Of a DNA stretch of 64,000 nt, positions 38,646 to 51,510 are shown piece after piece; position 1 is the first letter of the stretch, and each line of letters opens with the position of its first letter. Below the pieces are notes generated by a model. That model did no database searches and was not told the origin of the DNA. It was given only the letters and a program-made list of their open reading frames with translations. A program made the translations under genes and the position numbers. Origin of the DNA: Saccopteryx bilineata (taxonomy: Eukaryota; Chordata; Mammalia; Chiroptera; Emballonuridae). The DNA lies in NCBI RefSeq assembly GCF_036850765.1, contig NC_089495.1, forward strand, positions 29,401,464-29,465,463. The letters are read 5' to 3'.

Positions 38646-38907
38646 TGGGCGCCGGGGGACGCAGGATGCGGGGGGCGCCCGCGCGCCTGCTGCTGCCGCT
38701 GCTGCCGTGGCTCCTGCTCCTGGCGCGCGAGACCCGGGGCGCGCCCGGCTGCCCCGTCCCCATCCGCAGCTGCAAGTGCTCGGGGGAGCGGCCCAAGGGG
38801 CTAGCCGGCGGCGCCCCCAACCCAGCGCGCAGGAGGGTGGTGTGCGGCGCCGGGGACCTCCCGGAGCCTCCCGAGCCCGGCCTCCTGCCTAACGGCACCG
38901 TTACCCT
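38645..38907 (+). CDS. ADGRA2: ADGRA2 exon 1 (coding part)
   Basis: The start is the ATG beginning [10 protein letters not shown]; a second in-frame ATG follows at codon 8. The donor is 'gtgagt' at 38908, after the first two bases of a Leu codon. Confidence 0.95.
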
Positions 38908-40890
38908 GTGAGTACCCTACTCGGCCGGCCGGGGAACCAATGGAGACAAGACGTTAGGAGCGGGAAGAGGGGGACTGGGACACGGGACACGGCCGCCACT
39001 CAGAGCCTCTGGGAGAGGCCTGAGTCCAGGCACCGAGAGGGAGACTTGGAGAACCAGGGGAGAGACTAGGGCTCCATGGGTGTGGAGGGAAGAAGGCGCT
39101 TCGGGGACGGGAGCGACCCAGGGGGAGGCACCGCGGCGCCCACTCACCTGCCCAGGTGAGGGGAACGCGCGCTGGCAGCACGCCCACGCCCCTTGAGTTT
39201 CCAGCCGGGTTGTGTTGCGAACTTCGGGACCTGAGGTTGGTCGATGGGGAAAAGTAGGAAAGATCAACGGCCGCCCGGCAGTGGTCGTTAGCACCGTCGG
39301 CGCGCCCCTGGCCGGACAGGAGTCTCCCCGGTTCGCCCCGCGGGCCCGGCTCCTCCAGTGGGGGGCGCTGCGTTCGCTCTCGGAGCCTGCCAGCCGGCTT
39401 CCAGCCAGTGGGTCTGCTTAGGGCAGGCGGGAGGGTGGGTTCAGGAATCTCTGTCCGGGGGACGCAGGCGCTTCTGGTCCGTATGGGACCCTGGCGTCTC
39501 TATTCACTCCTTGCGGACCCCTCTCCCGCCGCGCGCATCTAGGAAGTGAGCTCTCCGCTGAGTCCTGCATCCCGCCCGCCCGCTTCTTTCCTCCCCTGGA
39601 TGTGACACCAGTTTTGGCTGTTTCTCGATTGACATTTTAGAGCAAAGATTGCTAAGAAAGAAACCTGGCCGAGAGGAAGGCGACTGCCTTCTGGCCTTCC
39701 GTCATCCCGTTTCCCCTTGCAGCCGGCGCTTTATTGAGTCCTCGCATTGCTGGCACCGGGCTCCAAGCCTCCTCATGGGGGTCTGAGATCCCCGCAACCT
39801 CTCTCCCCACGGCAGCGATTTCCTGCCCTGACCACGTGCTTGGGGCTCCACGCGCACTGTGGAGTGGAGGGTCAGGCAGTCCTGGCAGCCCTTTCCTGTC
39901 CTGGATCCAGCCTCCAAGCGGCTTCCCCTTCCCTGTCCTCCTGACCCCAGTGGCAACCGTTTCCCCAACGCCCCTTGCCCGAGTTGGGGCTGGCGCACAG
40001 TCTCTCTGATTGTGTCCAGAACAATACAGTAACGCCTCTGGTTGGGCGAGTTCAGCGGCTGCCCACTTCCTGACAGGACAACGCTGGTCAGCCTCTGACG
40101 CTGGCCCCTGGCCTGCGCTTTCCCTGACCGGGGTGTGTGTATGTGCAGGGGTGGAGGCAGTATGTGCTCTATCCCGCCGCCCAGCAGCTCAGGGCTATGG
40201 CTGTGGCCTGGGAAGGCAGCTGTGGATGCTCATTACAGGTCCTGCTGAGTGTCCACTAGTGTCCAGACAGGCCCAGCATTTCCCAGCCCACTCACTTCTA
40301 AAGGAGAAAACTGCTTGCTGTGTGGAGTCGCTGGGCCCGTGACTGTGCCGAGTCCACACTGGGCCGTGACGATTCAGTTCTAAGGGGTGTGTGTGTGTGT
40401 GTGTGTACTGGATCTTGTGCCTGTGCTCACACACCTGGGAAGAACGCTGTCTCTCTCTCTGTCTGTTTGTTGGGATTAGGGAATCCCAGCACATTCAAGG
40501 CAGAAGGAAGGGGGGAAACACTAAAAGGGGGACTAGCAATACATCTTAGAATGACTTGACAGCTAACCCTTTCCAGCCATGGCTAATTCCCATGGACGCC
40601 ACTCCAAGGAGAGAGCTGGGCCATCTGGGTGAGACTGTATCATGACAGGGTGGCAGCAGACAGGACTGCTAGATCACCTTCCCACCCCAAACCATCCCTA
40701 GAGGAATGACCCCCTTTGTCTCAGGTCACTGGCCTAGCTGCCTTTAGGGTACCTTCCAAAGGAGCAGCCCGTGGAGCCTGGCTGGACGTTCTCCCAGGGA
40801 CAACAGAAAGGGCAGGCCAGAGAAGACCCGGAGAGCCTCCAGCCCCTCAGACGACAGTGTGACTGAACCTCAGCCGCAGGCATATTTCTT

Positions 40891-40925
<35 letters not shown>

Positions 40926-40933
40926 CCCCCCCC

Positions 40934-40998
<65 letters not shown>

Positions 40999-43900
40999 TC
41001 CTGATCCTGATTACTGCCCCCCCCCACCCCACTATGCTGGCTCCTGAAGGAAAAAGCAGCCCAGTTGGTCTTCAGCAGAAGCCAGGCCGGGATTCTCCTC
41101 CGGGCTCAGTCTGGCCAGCACACCATCCCCACCCCAGTGTGCATCTTGAGGGAAGGAGGACGAGAGGCCTGGAAAGGGGCTGCCGCCTCAGCCTGGCAGA
41201 GAGTGGGAGGCCGGAGCACGAACGCCTCCTCCACACCCTCCCACACTCCTGCTTACTCTTCTCGTTCTTCCACACACATTTCCCCCCTCACCTTTCTACC
41301 TGTCACCTGGTGCAGACAACAGGACTTGAGCCCACAGCGTTGACAGTGGCTTTGTCTTCCCTCCTCCCCTGCTTTCTTCCAGAATGAGCCCCCAGATCCC
41401 AGCCCCTCCACACACCACCCCGCTGAAAGGTCCTCGGGAAGTGGGACTCCACCTTGGGAAGCCTGGCCGGCACTGGGTGCAGGCACTGGTGCTGGGACTG
41501 TTTAGGCAGAGAAAGTGCTAGATAGGGGGCCTGTCTGCAAAGAGCCTCTGCTCAGAGAGGCCTCCAAGCGGAACAAAGGCATTTCTGTGAACAACCCTCC
41601 TTACCTCACGGAAAACCCTCCCACCTCCACCCCATTACCTCAACTTCTGCCTTCTGTTCTTGTAGACTACGTGCCCCCTCCCACCCTTTGCTCCCCCCAC
41701 CCAGTGGATTTTCATTTGCAGTTTTCCAGGAGAGTAGACCTCTTGGCTTCCTTCCCGACCCATCTGTCCCCCCCACCCACCACCCACCCCCATCCCGAGG
41801 CCCAGTCCCCCAGTCCGCAGGACAGCTGGGGCACTTATGCTCCTGTCCTTTATGGGGGAAAGTTTCCTGGGCTAGGGGGTGGCTTATTACAGGGAGGACC
41901 TGGATGTGGGACGGAGGTGCAGACCACTGTCAGCTGTGGACCCACTCCTGGGCAGCAGCTGATGGGCCTGCCCTCTGGTTTGCCCCGACAGAGTACTGGG
42001 GAGGAGGCATTATAAGGAACTCCAGAGAAGGACTGATGATAGATAACTCCAGAAGGAAATCTCCTAAGAGGACCTCCCAGGACCTCTGATCAGCCCCTCA
42101 GAGGATACCAGCTAGTGTCATAAATTTCTAGACCTGTTTGCACTGCAAAGGGCCTCAGAGGTCCCCATGTCCAGCCCCCACGTCTACGCTTCACAGCCGG
42201 GCAAGGGAGGTCTGGGCTCTGGCTAATAGTCCTCATGCTAGCTGACACCACCTCGGGGCCAGCTGGGCAGGTTCTCTTAGCGGTCCTCTCAGGTCAGGGA
42301 CGCGCTGTTCACCTGGCTGGACTTGGGACCCCATGGATACAAAAGCTGCTTTTAAAAACCTTGTTCCTTCCCAGCAGGACCCAGGCCCTTTTGACCTGGG
42401 AACATTCCAAGTCTGGGTGGGGAGGGAGCCAGACACGGGACGGACAGGTCACTACAGATTCTCCCAGAGCCAACAAACCCTCATCCATTCCGCCTACCTG
42501 GTGAGGGGGGTCGCCCACCACACAGACTGCCCACATAGGGGAGAGGGGCGTCGCCACGCAGATGTGCCTAGTCATGGCTGAGTCCCTTTGCTGTGAGTTT
42601 GGTGATCAGAAGCACTGTGGGGTGCAGGCAGCCACTTCACAGCAACTTGCTCCAGCCTCAGGGAAGTGGTTCTGGGGCACAAATCTCCCTCTGGACCTCC
42701 AGCTCTGGACTGAGGCCTCCCCGCAGTGCCCCTCACCCCAGCTACCAGGATCCAGTTAGGGGAGTGTGGGGCAGAGTGTACCCACTGCTATGCACGTCGC
42801 CCGAGGGGAGTGGAGCGATGCCGGCTGGAGGGGCGGTTCCACGCTGGCTCCCCCACCCCCTTCGCTCCCAGCCTCTTTCTCCCATATGGTTCTCATAAGG
42901 TCTGGGCTCAGAGACAGCAGCCAGAGGAAGTGGCTGTGTACAGAGAGCTTTTGTGAGGGGAGGAGGGGGGCGGGGGGAGGGGGAGAGAGTGAAGAGAAAG
43001 AAAAGGGAAGAAAAGAAGGAAGAAGCAGAGGTAGGAGGAGGCCAAGACACTCCAACACAACTTCTTTACCCTGCAATGGTGCGAGGTCTGAGCAGCAACA
43101 CCCCGCGTGGGGTCCAGGACCCCGCTTTTCTGAAAGGAGAAACCCAGAAGAAGTTTAAGTCCCTCACTGACTCTTGCCACCTGCCTGCTAGAGGGGCAGG
43201 AGGCAGCCAGACGCTTCCTGGAGGTCCTGGTATCCCTTGCCCTTCAGGCTCCTCCCCTGGTGCAAGACAGCTCGGTGGGTCGGGGGTCAGGGGGGGGGGG
43301 TCCCTGGTCCCTGGTGATCACGGGGCAGAGAACAGAGCACTCTGGGGTTCGCTGATTGAGTCTTGATCACACCCAAGAGACTGGAGAGGCCATAGCACCA
43401 AGCTCCAAAGACAACACCTAGAACTGATTCTCCAGTGGGCCCAGGACCAGAATGGGTTATTTGGCCTGCCCTATTCAGAACCCGCGAATGAACCCAGGCA
43501 TTCCTGATGCCCAAGGAAGCTCCTTGCTGCTGGCTGCCATGGATCACCCCTTTGTGTTGGGGAGGGGGGGGCAACCCCTAGTCCTGGGGGCAAGTCTGAG
43601 AATTTCCCCTCAAGTCATAGGCAAGCCAGTGTAATTTGAACCTAACCAGAAATTGACCCTTCAATTTGGGGTCATGTTTTTAAAAGGAGAGAGTGTTTCT
43701 AAGTTTATGCCACATGGGAGTCATTGGGATAAGAACCTTTTCCTGAGGGAGAACACGTTCCAGCCACCTCTGAGTTGATCCCTGGCCCCACTCAGGAGGC
43801 TTTCCTCACCAAAGCCTAGAGAGCGGGGACGAGCTCCCCCGTGCTGCACAGCCTGGCCAGGACCCCCAGTGCCGCCATCACCCTGAGACAGAGTGCCCTG

Positions 43901-46900
43901 TGTCTCTGGGATCAGCCCGGGAGCAGGGGAGGAGAGAGCAGGGAAGTGGCCCTGGGCTGAGGAACCAGAAGGAAAATCCGGTATCTGCTAGGAAGGGGCT
44001 GTTCAGAGGGGCTGTTTATTTTCATTACCCCAGCCCAGCCGCTCTGTTCTATTTAGGGCCCAGACACTGACAGGACAAGGCTCCCTCCTCCCCTTCCTCC
44101 CTCCTCGGGGAGGGGGCATCCTTCCCCAACTCCAGAACATTCCTTTGTTTTTCGGTCTGGGTGATGTGGGTGGGGGAGCAGAGAAATTGGAGTTAGCTGC
44201 CCAGGCAGCCTCCCAGGACCCATCTTTTCCGGCCCTGGAAGCGGGGAGAGGCCGATGGGGGAGCAAAGGGTGTGCAAGATGGATGGGGCCAGGTGAGGGG
44301 CAGGGGAACCGATCTGTCACAGAGAAGCCGGCGATGGGGCCGAAGGAGGGGCCTGAGAGGGAGTTCCAGCCTGAACTTGAGGGGCCAGACGTCTCCCAGC
44401 TGGGAAGGGAAGGTCTGAGCCCCCTCCCCCTCGGGCCTTGTGCCTGCTGGGAACTGTGTAGTGAGGCAGAAACCCTAGACCTCGGGCTCCCAGAGTCTCC
44501 ATATCCAGGATGGGAAAAGCCATCAAGTATGAGGAGTGAGTCTTCAGGACAGACCCTCCTTCTATAGAGAAGAAAACCCCAAGAGAGGGGCAGACCTGCC
44601 CAAGGTCACACAGCTCCTAGCCAGACCCCAGGGCTCCTGCTCTCCCCCGGGCAGCTCTTCCCACGCTGACCAATCAGAGATGTCATCCCTGGGGACAGGG
44701 CAGGGGAGATCTGTGAATCCACATCCTCCTCATGGATTTGGGAGCCAGGAAAAAGGGGCATCCACCCCAATCATAGCCGAACAAATTTAAGTGTTTAGGG
44801 GGCTGCTGTCATCACACAGAGCATTTGAAACAGACTCACCCAGGAAAAGTGCGGCCATGGCCTCTAATAATGCATTGGTCCTGGTGTTTCCTCTCCCTCT
44901 CCCGTCAGCTTCTGGGCTGTATGACCCCTATGGTGTCCCGGAAGAGCTGTTCCGAGAGCAGAGTGAGCTCAGGAGTCAGCTCTGCCAAGTCGGCCTGAGC
45001 GGTGGGAGGGGGTGGATAATGAAGGTAAGAGGACGCTGCCCCTAACTCAGGAAAATCAGGGTTCAGCATGAACTCTCTAGTGAGGACCCCACCTTCCCTG
45101 GAGCTCTGTCCTTCCAGACACCCACCCACTTATTCATCCAATGTGCTATGTGCCCAGCCCCAGGCCAGGAGCTGAGAGACCTGGCCTCTGCCCTCAGGGT
45201 GGCAGAGCCCTGTCATAGAAACTGAATACAGACCCACAACGCAGGACAGGCTCGGACTCCTGCAGAAAACTGGTGGAAGGAGTAGAGCAGTGGTAGTCAA
45301 CCTGGTCCCTACCACCCACTAGTGGGCGTTCCAGCTTTCATGGTGGGCAGTAGCAGAGCAACCAAAGTATAAATAAAAAGATAGATTTAACTATACTAAG
45401 TTGTTTTATAAAGATCTATTCTGCCAAACAGTGAAAATCCGACATAAAGTACTTGGTAAGTAATTATTATTATATGCTTTAACTTGCTGTAACTCTGCTT
45501 TATAAATTTTATAAAGTAAAATTACTTCCCTACTTTATAAATCACCATTACTGTGGAACTGGTGGGCGGTTAGAAAATTTTACTACTAACAGAGATACAA
45601 AAGTGGGCGGTAGGTATAAAAAGGTTGACTACCCCTGGAGTAGAGATAATTTATACTTGTGTAAAAAAGGCTGATAAGAGATTAGTCCTTTCAAGTTTAC
45701 TTGTATTTAAAAAGAAACTCACTTTCCACTTTCTTCACCCAAAAGCTTGGCTTCCCAGTGCTAAGATTTTAGGCCATGTGTAGAGAAAGTGTTGATGTAA
45801 CTTCCCAGCTTCCTTAAGTCAGGTGGACACACAAACATTCCATCCTGCCTGACACGTCTCCCTCCACCTTCCGTGCGTGCGTGGGAGACTGTAGGAACCC
45901 TGTCTCATTTGTATCTGAAGGACTACTGTGTTGCACAGAAATGAGCCCACATGGGTGTTCATGTAGGTTAGAAGAATGAATGAATGAATGAATGAATGCC
46001 CAGGTTTGAAAGATCACAGCAGACTCTATTCCATGTGCTCAAGCTAGGAAGCTGGGAACCCCCAAATCCCCATCAGAGCACACTGGTCACCTACCACAAA
46101 CACCTGCTCCCCACCAAGATGGGGTGCCTTGTGGAGAGGGTAAATTAGAGAGAAGGAGACAAGGAAGCCCCATTCATAGGAGCCATCGTGAGACTTCTCT
46201 CTCTTGCCCTTGACCTAAGGCCCCGTCTGGACAGCCCAGCTGCGAGGCAGAGGTCAGAGGCTGTCTCAGGACATGATGACCCTGTGCAGCCTGAAAGGAG
46301 GGCCTTACCTGAGTCTCCTGCTGACCAGTAGGAGGCCAGGGCTGACGGAACAGGCTTCCAGCCGAGGGACAGGACCATGGAAAGTACAGGAGTGTTGAAT
46401 GTCCTCTCCAACTTTTATGTCCCCTGCAATGGGGCTAAGTGGACATGAAGACAGCCAGGGAGCGAAAGCCACAGGAAGGCGGCCTTTAGCCTGAGGGTGT
46501 GCGCCAGAGGGGAGCCTGGGGACTGGAAGCAGTCTCCCTTTGGGGGGCCCTACTGCATATCACCCACACTAAGATGCACCCCATCCTTGAGGAAAAGTAA
46601 GTTATTGCTAATTGACATAGTATGATATATTTGGTGGTTATTTAGGCATTTATTTCAATTTTGTAGCATTTATAATTAAGAGGCGATGATTTATTTAGGT
46701 TTTAGACATCTTTGTGGTCCCTGGAATTGCTCAGAGGTCCCAGGCATTGTACCGGCAGGGGAAGCTGGCAGTCCAGTGTCACCTTGATGATCAGGGTGGA
46801 TTATGGGCCTGAAGTTTTTTTGGTATCAGCCAGCAGAGCACCTTCCTCCCCTAAGACACTGCCAAGGTGCCAGCAGCAGTTATTAGAGACGGGGCCTTCC

Positions 46901-49900
46901 CAACCTAGAAGACCTCAGGGGTGCCCTGAATTCCAGGCTCAGACTCTCTAAGAGATAGCTCCCCGCCATCCAGACCTGTGGCCCTTGCCTCTCTGGGGCG
47001 GGCTGGGCTGTCTTACATGTATGACTGCCTGCACGTGGGAGACCGTTTGGTTCAGGCATGTGCTGGCCCCACGCCCACAGAGTCCTGCCCTGATGACCCC
47101 TACAGGGTCATCTTTGATGTCGGGCTGGGATCTGGTGAGTTCCTGTGGCTTCCCAGAGGCCACAGGGCCTCTCTGTAGACGCCAGCCACTCGCTCCCTTG
47201 GCCTCTAGCCTCATTAGTGGTAGCTCCGCTGGCTTCTGTTCCCTAAAATAGGACCCTAGCTGGGAGAGCGTTCTGAAACGGACTCGCTGTGCCCCTCTCC
47301 TTGGCCAGGTTTCAGACTCTGGGTAGGGAAGAGGGGGCTCCAGGCACTGGCTGCTCTCCTATGAAAATTCGATGTTGGAGTGACAGATGGTGGTGGGAGC
47401 TGGGTGGGGGGCTGCAGATGCTGGGCTGGGCCGGCCAGGGGCCTGCACAGCGGAGCCAGCGTGGTTGGGAGGGAAGTCCCCGTGGCTGGCTCCCCGTGGC
47501 TGGCTCCCCGGGCTGGTGCAGGGCCAGAGGCTGGTGCAGGCCCAGGAAGTGTCTGCGTGGTAGTTGAGGGGAGAGGGGTTGTTAAGATGGGGCATACTGG
47601 CCCCGTGTCTGCAAATGCTGGAAAGAACTGTGGGGCTGAGGCTCCCTCCTCTGCTTGACCAGTGGGGTTGCCCTGCCTGTCGTCCTCCCGTGAGACAGCC
47701 TAGCATGGTGGGAGCGTTTTTCTCCCCATTGGGCGAGGCTGTGTGTGTGTTTTCATCGGCCCTAAGCAGCCCTGAAACCGCCAGCTTACTACCTGCCTGT
47801 AACAACTCCAGACCCAACCACTGCCCTCACCTCCCTCACCAGACCCACAAGGGCACCTCCAGAGAAATAACCCGACAAGCACAACTGAGGCCATTCTCTG
47901 GATAATCTGGGTCTAAAATAAAATTTTCTTAACTCTGTCTGGGTTACTAAGGCCAGAAGACCCAATTCTGGGTAGTGGGGCACTTGAATCATACAAATGT
48001 CTGCCTAAAATCTGTCCAAGAACTGGAAATATGGCAAGAAGGGGGCCCAGTGGAGAAGGATGTGATGCTGTTTTCCTGGTGTCCCTGCTTTTGTGAGTGG
48101 CTTAGAGGGTGGGGCACCAAGGACATGTTCTCTACAACAAAGGGAAGATTCTCATTTTAAGACTTTCAGGGCTTGCCTGACCAGGCGATGGCGCAGTGGA
48201 TAGAGCGTCGGACTGGGATGCCGAGGACCCAGGTTCAAGACCCCAAGGTCGCCAGCTTGAGCGTGGGCTCATCTGGTTTGAGCCAAGTTCACCAGCTTGG
48301 ACCCAAGGTCACTGGCTCGAGCAAGGGGTTACTCGGTCTGCTGAAGGCCCGCGGTCAAGGCACATATGAGAAAGCAATCAATGAACAACTAAGGTGTCGC
48401 AATGAAAAACTGATGATTGATGCTTCTCATCTCTCTCCGTTCCTGTCTGTCTGTCCCTATCTATCCCTCTCTCTGACTCTCTCTCTGTCTCTGTAAAAAA
48501 AAATTAAATTAAATTAAATTTAAAAAAAAAAAAAGACTTTCAGGGCTGGACTTTGCACCCAGTTAGCCAAGCTGGAAGCTGAGCTACAGCTGACCCCCCC
48601 CCCATCCTGCTCCCTCCCCCCCAGCACAACAGAGGCTGCCTCTGGCTGGCAGGCCATGTGGGGTCAGGACGGAGAGGGGTGGAACGCTAGGGACGAGCTG
48701 TTCTGGGCCCGAGGCTGGTCCTCACCTGCCTCAGGGGCTGGTCTATGATCTTTGGCTCTGCTACCACGCCACACACATGCAGACACATGACCACCGGCCC
48801 GGCCGCCTCAGGATCTCATGCAATCTAGACTTCCTCTCGGGAGGAGCTGGCCCCAGGAGGCTGGAGAAGGGGTGAGGCCAAGAGCCCCACGTGGCTCCTG
48901 AGCACCTGCAGTGTCAGGTCCTGACTGAGACGTGCTGGGGAGGGGCATGTACCGGATTCTGAAGACTTAGCCCAAAATAAAATAAAAGAAAGAAGCCTGA
49001 CCAGGTGGTGGCGCAGTGGATGGAGCGTCGAACTGGGATGCGGAAGGACCCAGGTTCGAGACCCCGAGGTCGCCAGCTTGAGCACAGGCTCATCTGGCTT
49101 GAGCAAAGAGCTCACCAGCTTGGACCCAAGGTCGCTGGCTCCAGCAGGGGGTTACTCGGTGGGCCAAGGCGCATGTGAGAAAGCAATCAATGAACAACTA
49201 AGAAGTCGCAACGCGCAGCGAGAAACTGATGATTGATGCTTCTCATCTCTCTCCATTCCTGTCTGTCTGTCCCTGTCTATCTCTGCCTCTGTAAAAAAAA
49301 AAATAAAAAATAAAAAAATAAAAGAAAGAAAAAGAAAATAAATATCTCAATAACTTTGAATATTAATTACATGGTGAAATAATAACATTTTGGATATATG
49401 GGTTAAGTTAAATATTAAAGTTAATTTAAAGCTTTTAAAACTCTTGGCTACTTAAACATTTTAAATTCCATATGCGGCTCGTTTCGTACTTCTGTTGGTG
49501 AGCTCTCGGTTAAAAAATTTGGAGTCCACTGACCTGTGGTGGTGCAGTGGATAAAGCATCGACCTGGGAATGCTGAGGTCGCTGGTTCAAAACGCTGGGC
49601 TTGCCTGGTCAAGGCACATATGGGAGTTGATGCTTCCAGCTCCTCCCCCCTTCTCTCTGTCTCTCTCTCTCCTCTCTAAAAATGAATAAATAAAATTAAA
49701 AAAAAAAATTTGGAGTCCAGGGAATAAAGGCCAAAAATGTCTGGAGAATGTGGGTACTTTCACCCCAACACTAGAGACCTCTCTGGACAGGGTTCTCAAA
49801 TTAGGATCCCAGGTTTTAATCTCAGAGATTTGGGAGTTGGAGGATTTTTAAATATTATGTTTTCAATTCAATGATCTTTTAAAAATCTTTTCCAGATAAC

Positions 49901-51475
49901 TTTTGATTAAGAGATATTTTCATAGTATAAGATTTTAATTTCTTTCTTGTTTTTTTGATTGTTGTTGTTGTTTTTAGAGAAGCCGGGTTGGGGGAAGCAT
50001 CAACTCATAGTAGTTGCTTCTCATATGTGCCTTGACCAGGCAAGCCCGGGGTTTCAAATGTGTGACCTCAGCATACCAGGTTGATGCTTTACCCGCTGTG
50101 CCACCACAGGTCAGGCAAGATTTTTATTTCTAAAGTCAATGTTTCTCAAACTGTAATCCTCAGACATCTTCACTGGAATTAAGATACTTTTTCCCTCCCC
50201 TTAACAGGTTTATACTCAGCCCAAGTTTAAGAAATAATGTTCTCAGGCCTCCCACTTCATAGATGGGGCTGTGGTAATCTGGCAGCCCTATTCCCCCCCC
50301 CCCTCTTCCTCTCTTTCTTTAGAGGGAGAAGGAGAGAGAGAGAGATGGAGGGACAGACAGACAGGAAGGGAGAGAGATGAGAAGCATCAGCTCGTAGTGG
50401 TGGCTCCCTAGTTGTTCATTGGTTGCTTTCTTATATGTGCCTTGACTGAGAGTGGGTGGTTGCAGCCGAACCAGTGACCCCTTGCTCAAGTCAGCTACCT
50501 TGGGCTTTAAGCCAGTGACCTCTGGGCTCAAGATAGTGACCTTGGACTTCAAGCCAGTGACCTCTGGGCTCAAGCTAGCAACCATGGGTTTATATCTATG
50601 ATTCCCACACTCAATCCGGCAACCCCGCACTCAAACTTGTGAGCCCATGCGCAAGTGGGCGATCTTGGGGTTTTGAACCTGGGTCCTCAGCGTCCCAGGC
50701 CGATGCTCTATCCACTGCGCCACTGCCTGGTCAAGCTCCTCTATCTTTCCATACCCCTCCTTCCTCCCTTTGAACCTCCCCCCACGCCTATCAGCATCCT
50801 CGCCTCTTCCCTCCCCACAAACCCAGAGAGGAGGCAATCCTGGGAAAGACCCCTCTCCTCTTTGGGGAGATTGGAAGGGATGCCCTTTTCCCACATTCTT
50901 CCTGAAAGTTTAGGACTCTTCCCTGATATTCCTAAGGATACTAAGGGGTCTTCTTGCCTTCTCAAAGTTTTTTTTTTTTTTTTTGTAATTTATTGATTTT
51001 TAGAGAGAGAGAAAGGGAGACAGAGAAAGGGAGAAACATCAATTTGTCGTCCATCTATTTATGTATTCATTGGTTGATTCTTATATGTGCCTTGACTGGG
51101 GAATCAGGCAGGCAACCTTGGCGTATCAGGATGATGCTCTAACCAACTACACTACCTGGCGAGGGTCCTTCTCCAACTTTTAATGTAGCCTCTGAAGCTC
51201 ATACTCCAGGGGAGAATGGAGGGAATGAACTGGAGATGAGGTGAGGCAGGCTTTGCTTTAAAAGTCACACCACAGAGAGCCGGTCACCACCAAGAGGGCC
51301 ACGTCAGCCCCACCAGCGCCTGAATGAGACCATTAGAGGCACTAAGAACTAACAAGGCCCTGACCGGTTGGCTCAGTGGTAGAGTGTTGGCCCAGCGTGT
51401 TGTTATCCTGTGTTCGATTCCCAGTCAGTGCACACAGAAGTGTCCATCTGCTTTTCCACTCCTCTCCCTCTCGCT

Positions 51476-51510
<35 letters not shown>

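Larger units (their letters stand above)
38080..39420 (+). promoter_or_regulatory. ADGRA2: ADGRA2 CpG island, promoter and 5' UTR
   Basis: This is a dense run of CpG and GC-box-like text with no TATA box, spanning the 5' UTR, exon 1 and the start of intron 1. It includes a short (CGG)n run at 38269-38290. The transcription start cannot be placed from sequence alone. Open frames on both strands here reflect lack of AT-rich stop codons. Confidence 0.8.

Noticed and set aside
46978..47178. Possible coding exon ending at a good donor (ggatctg|gtgagt)
   Set aside because: No convincing acceptor in a suitable position other than a weak one at 47104, no phase match with ADGRA2, and no recognised motif.
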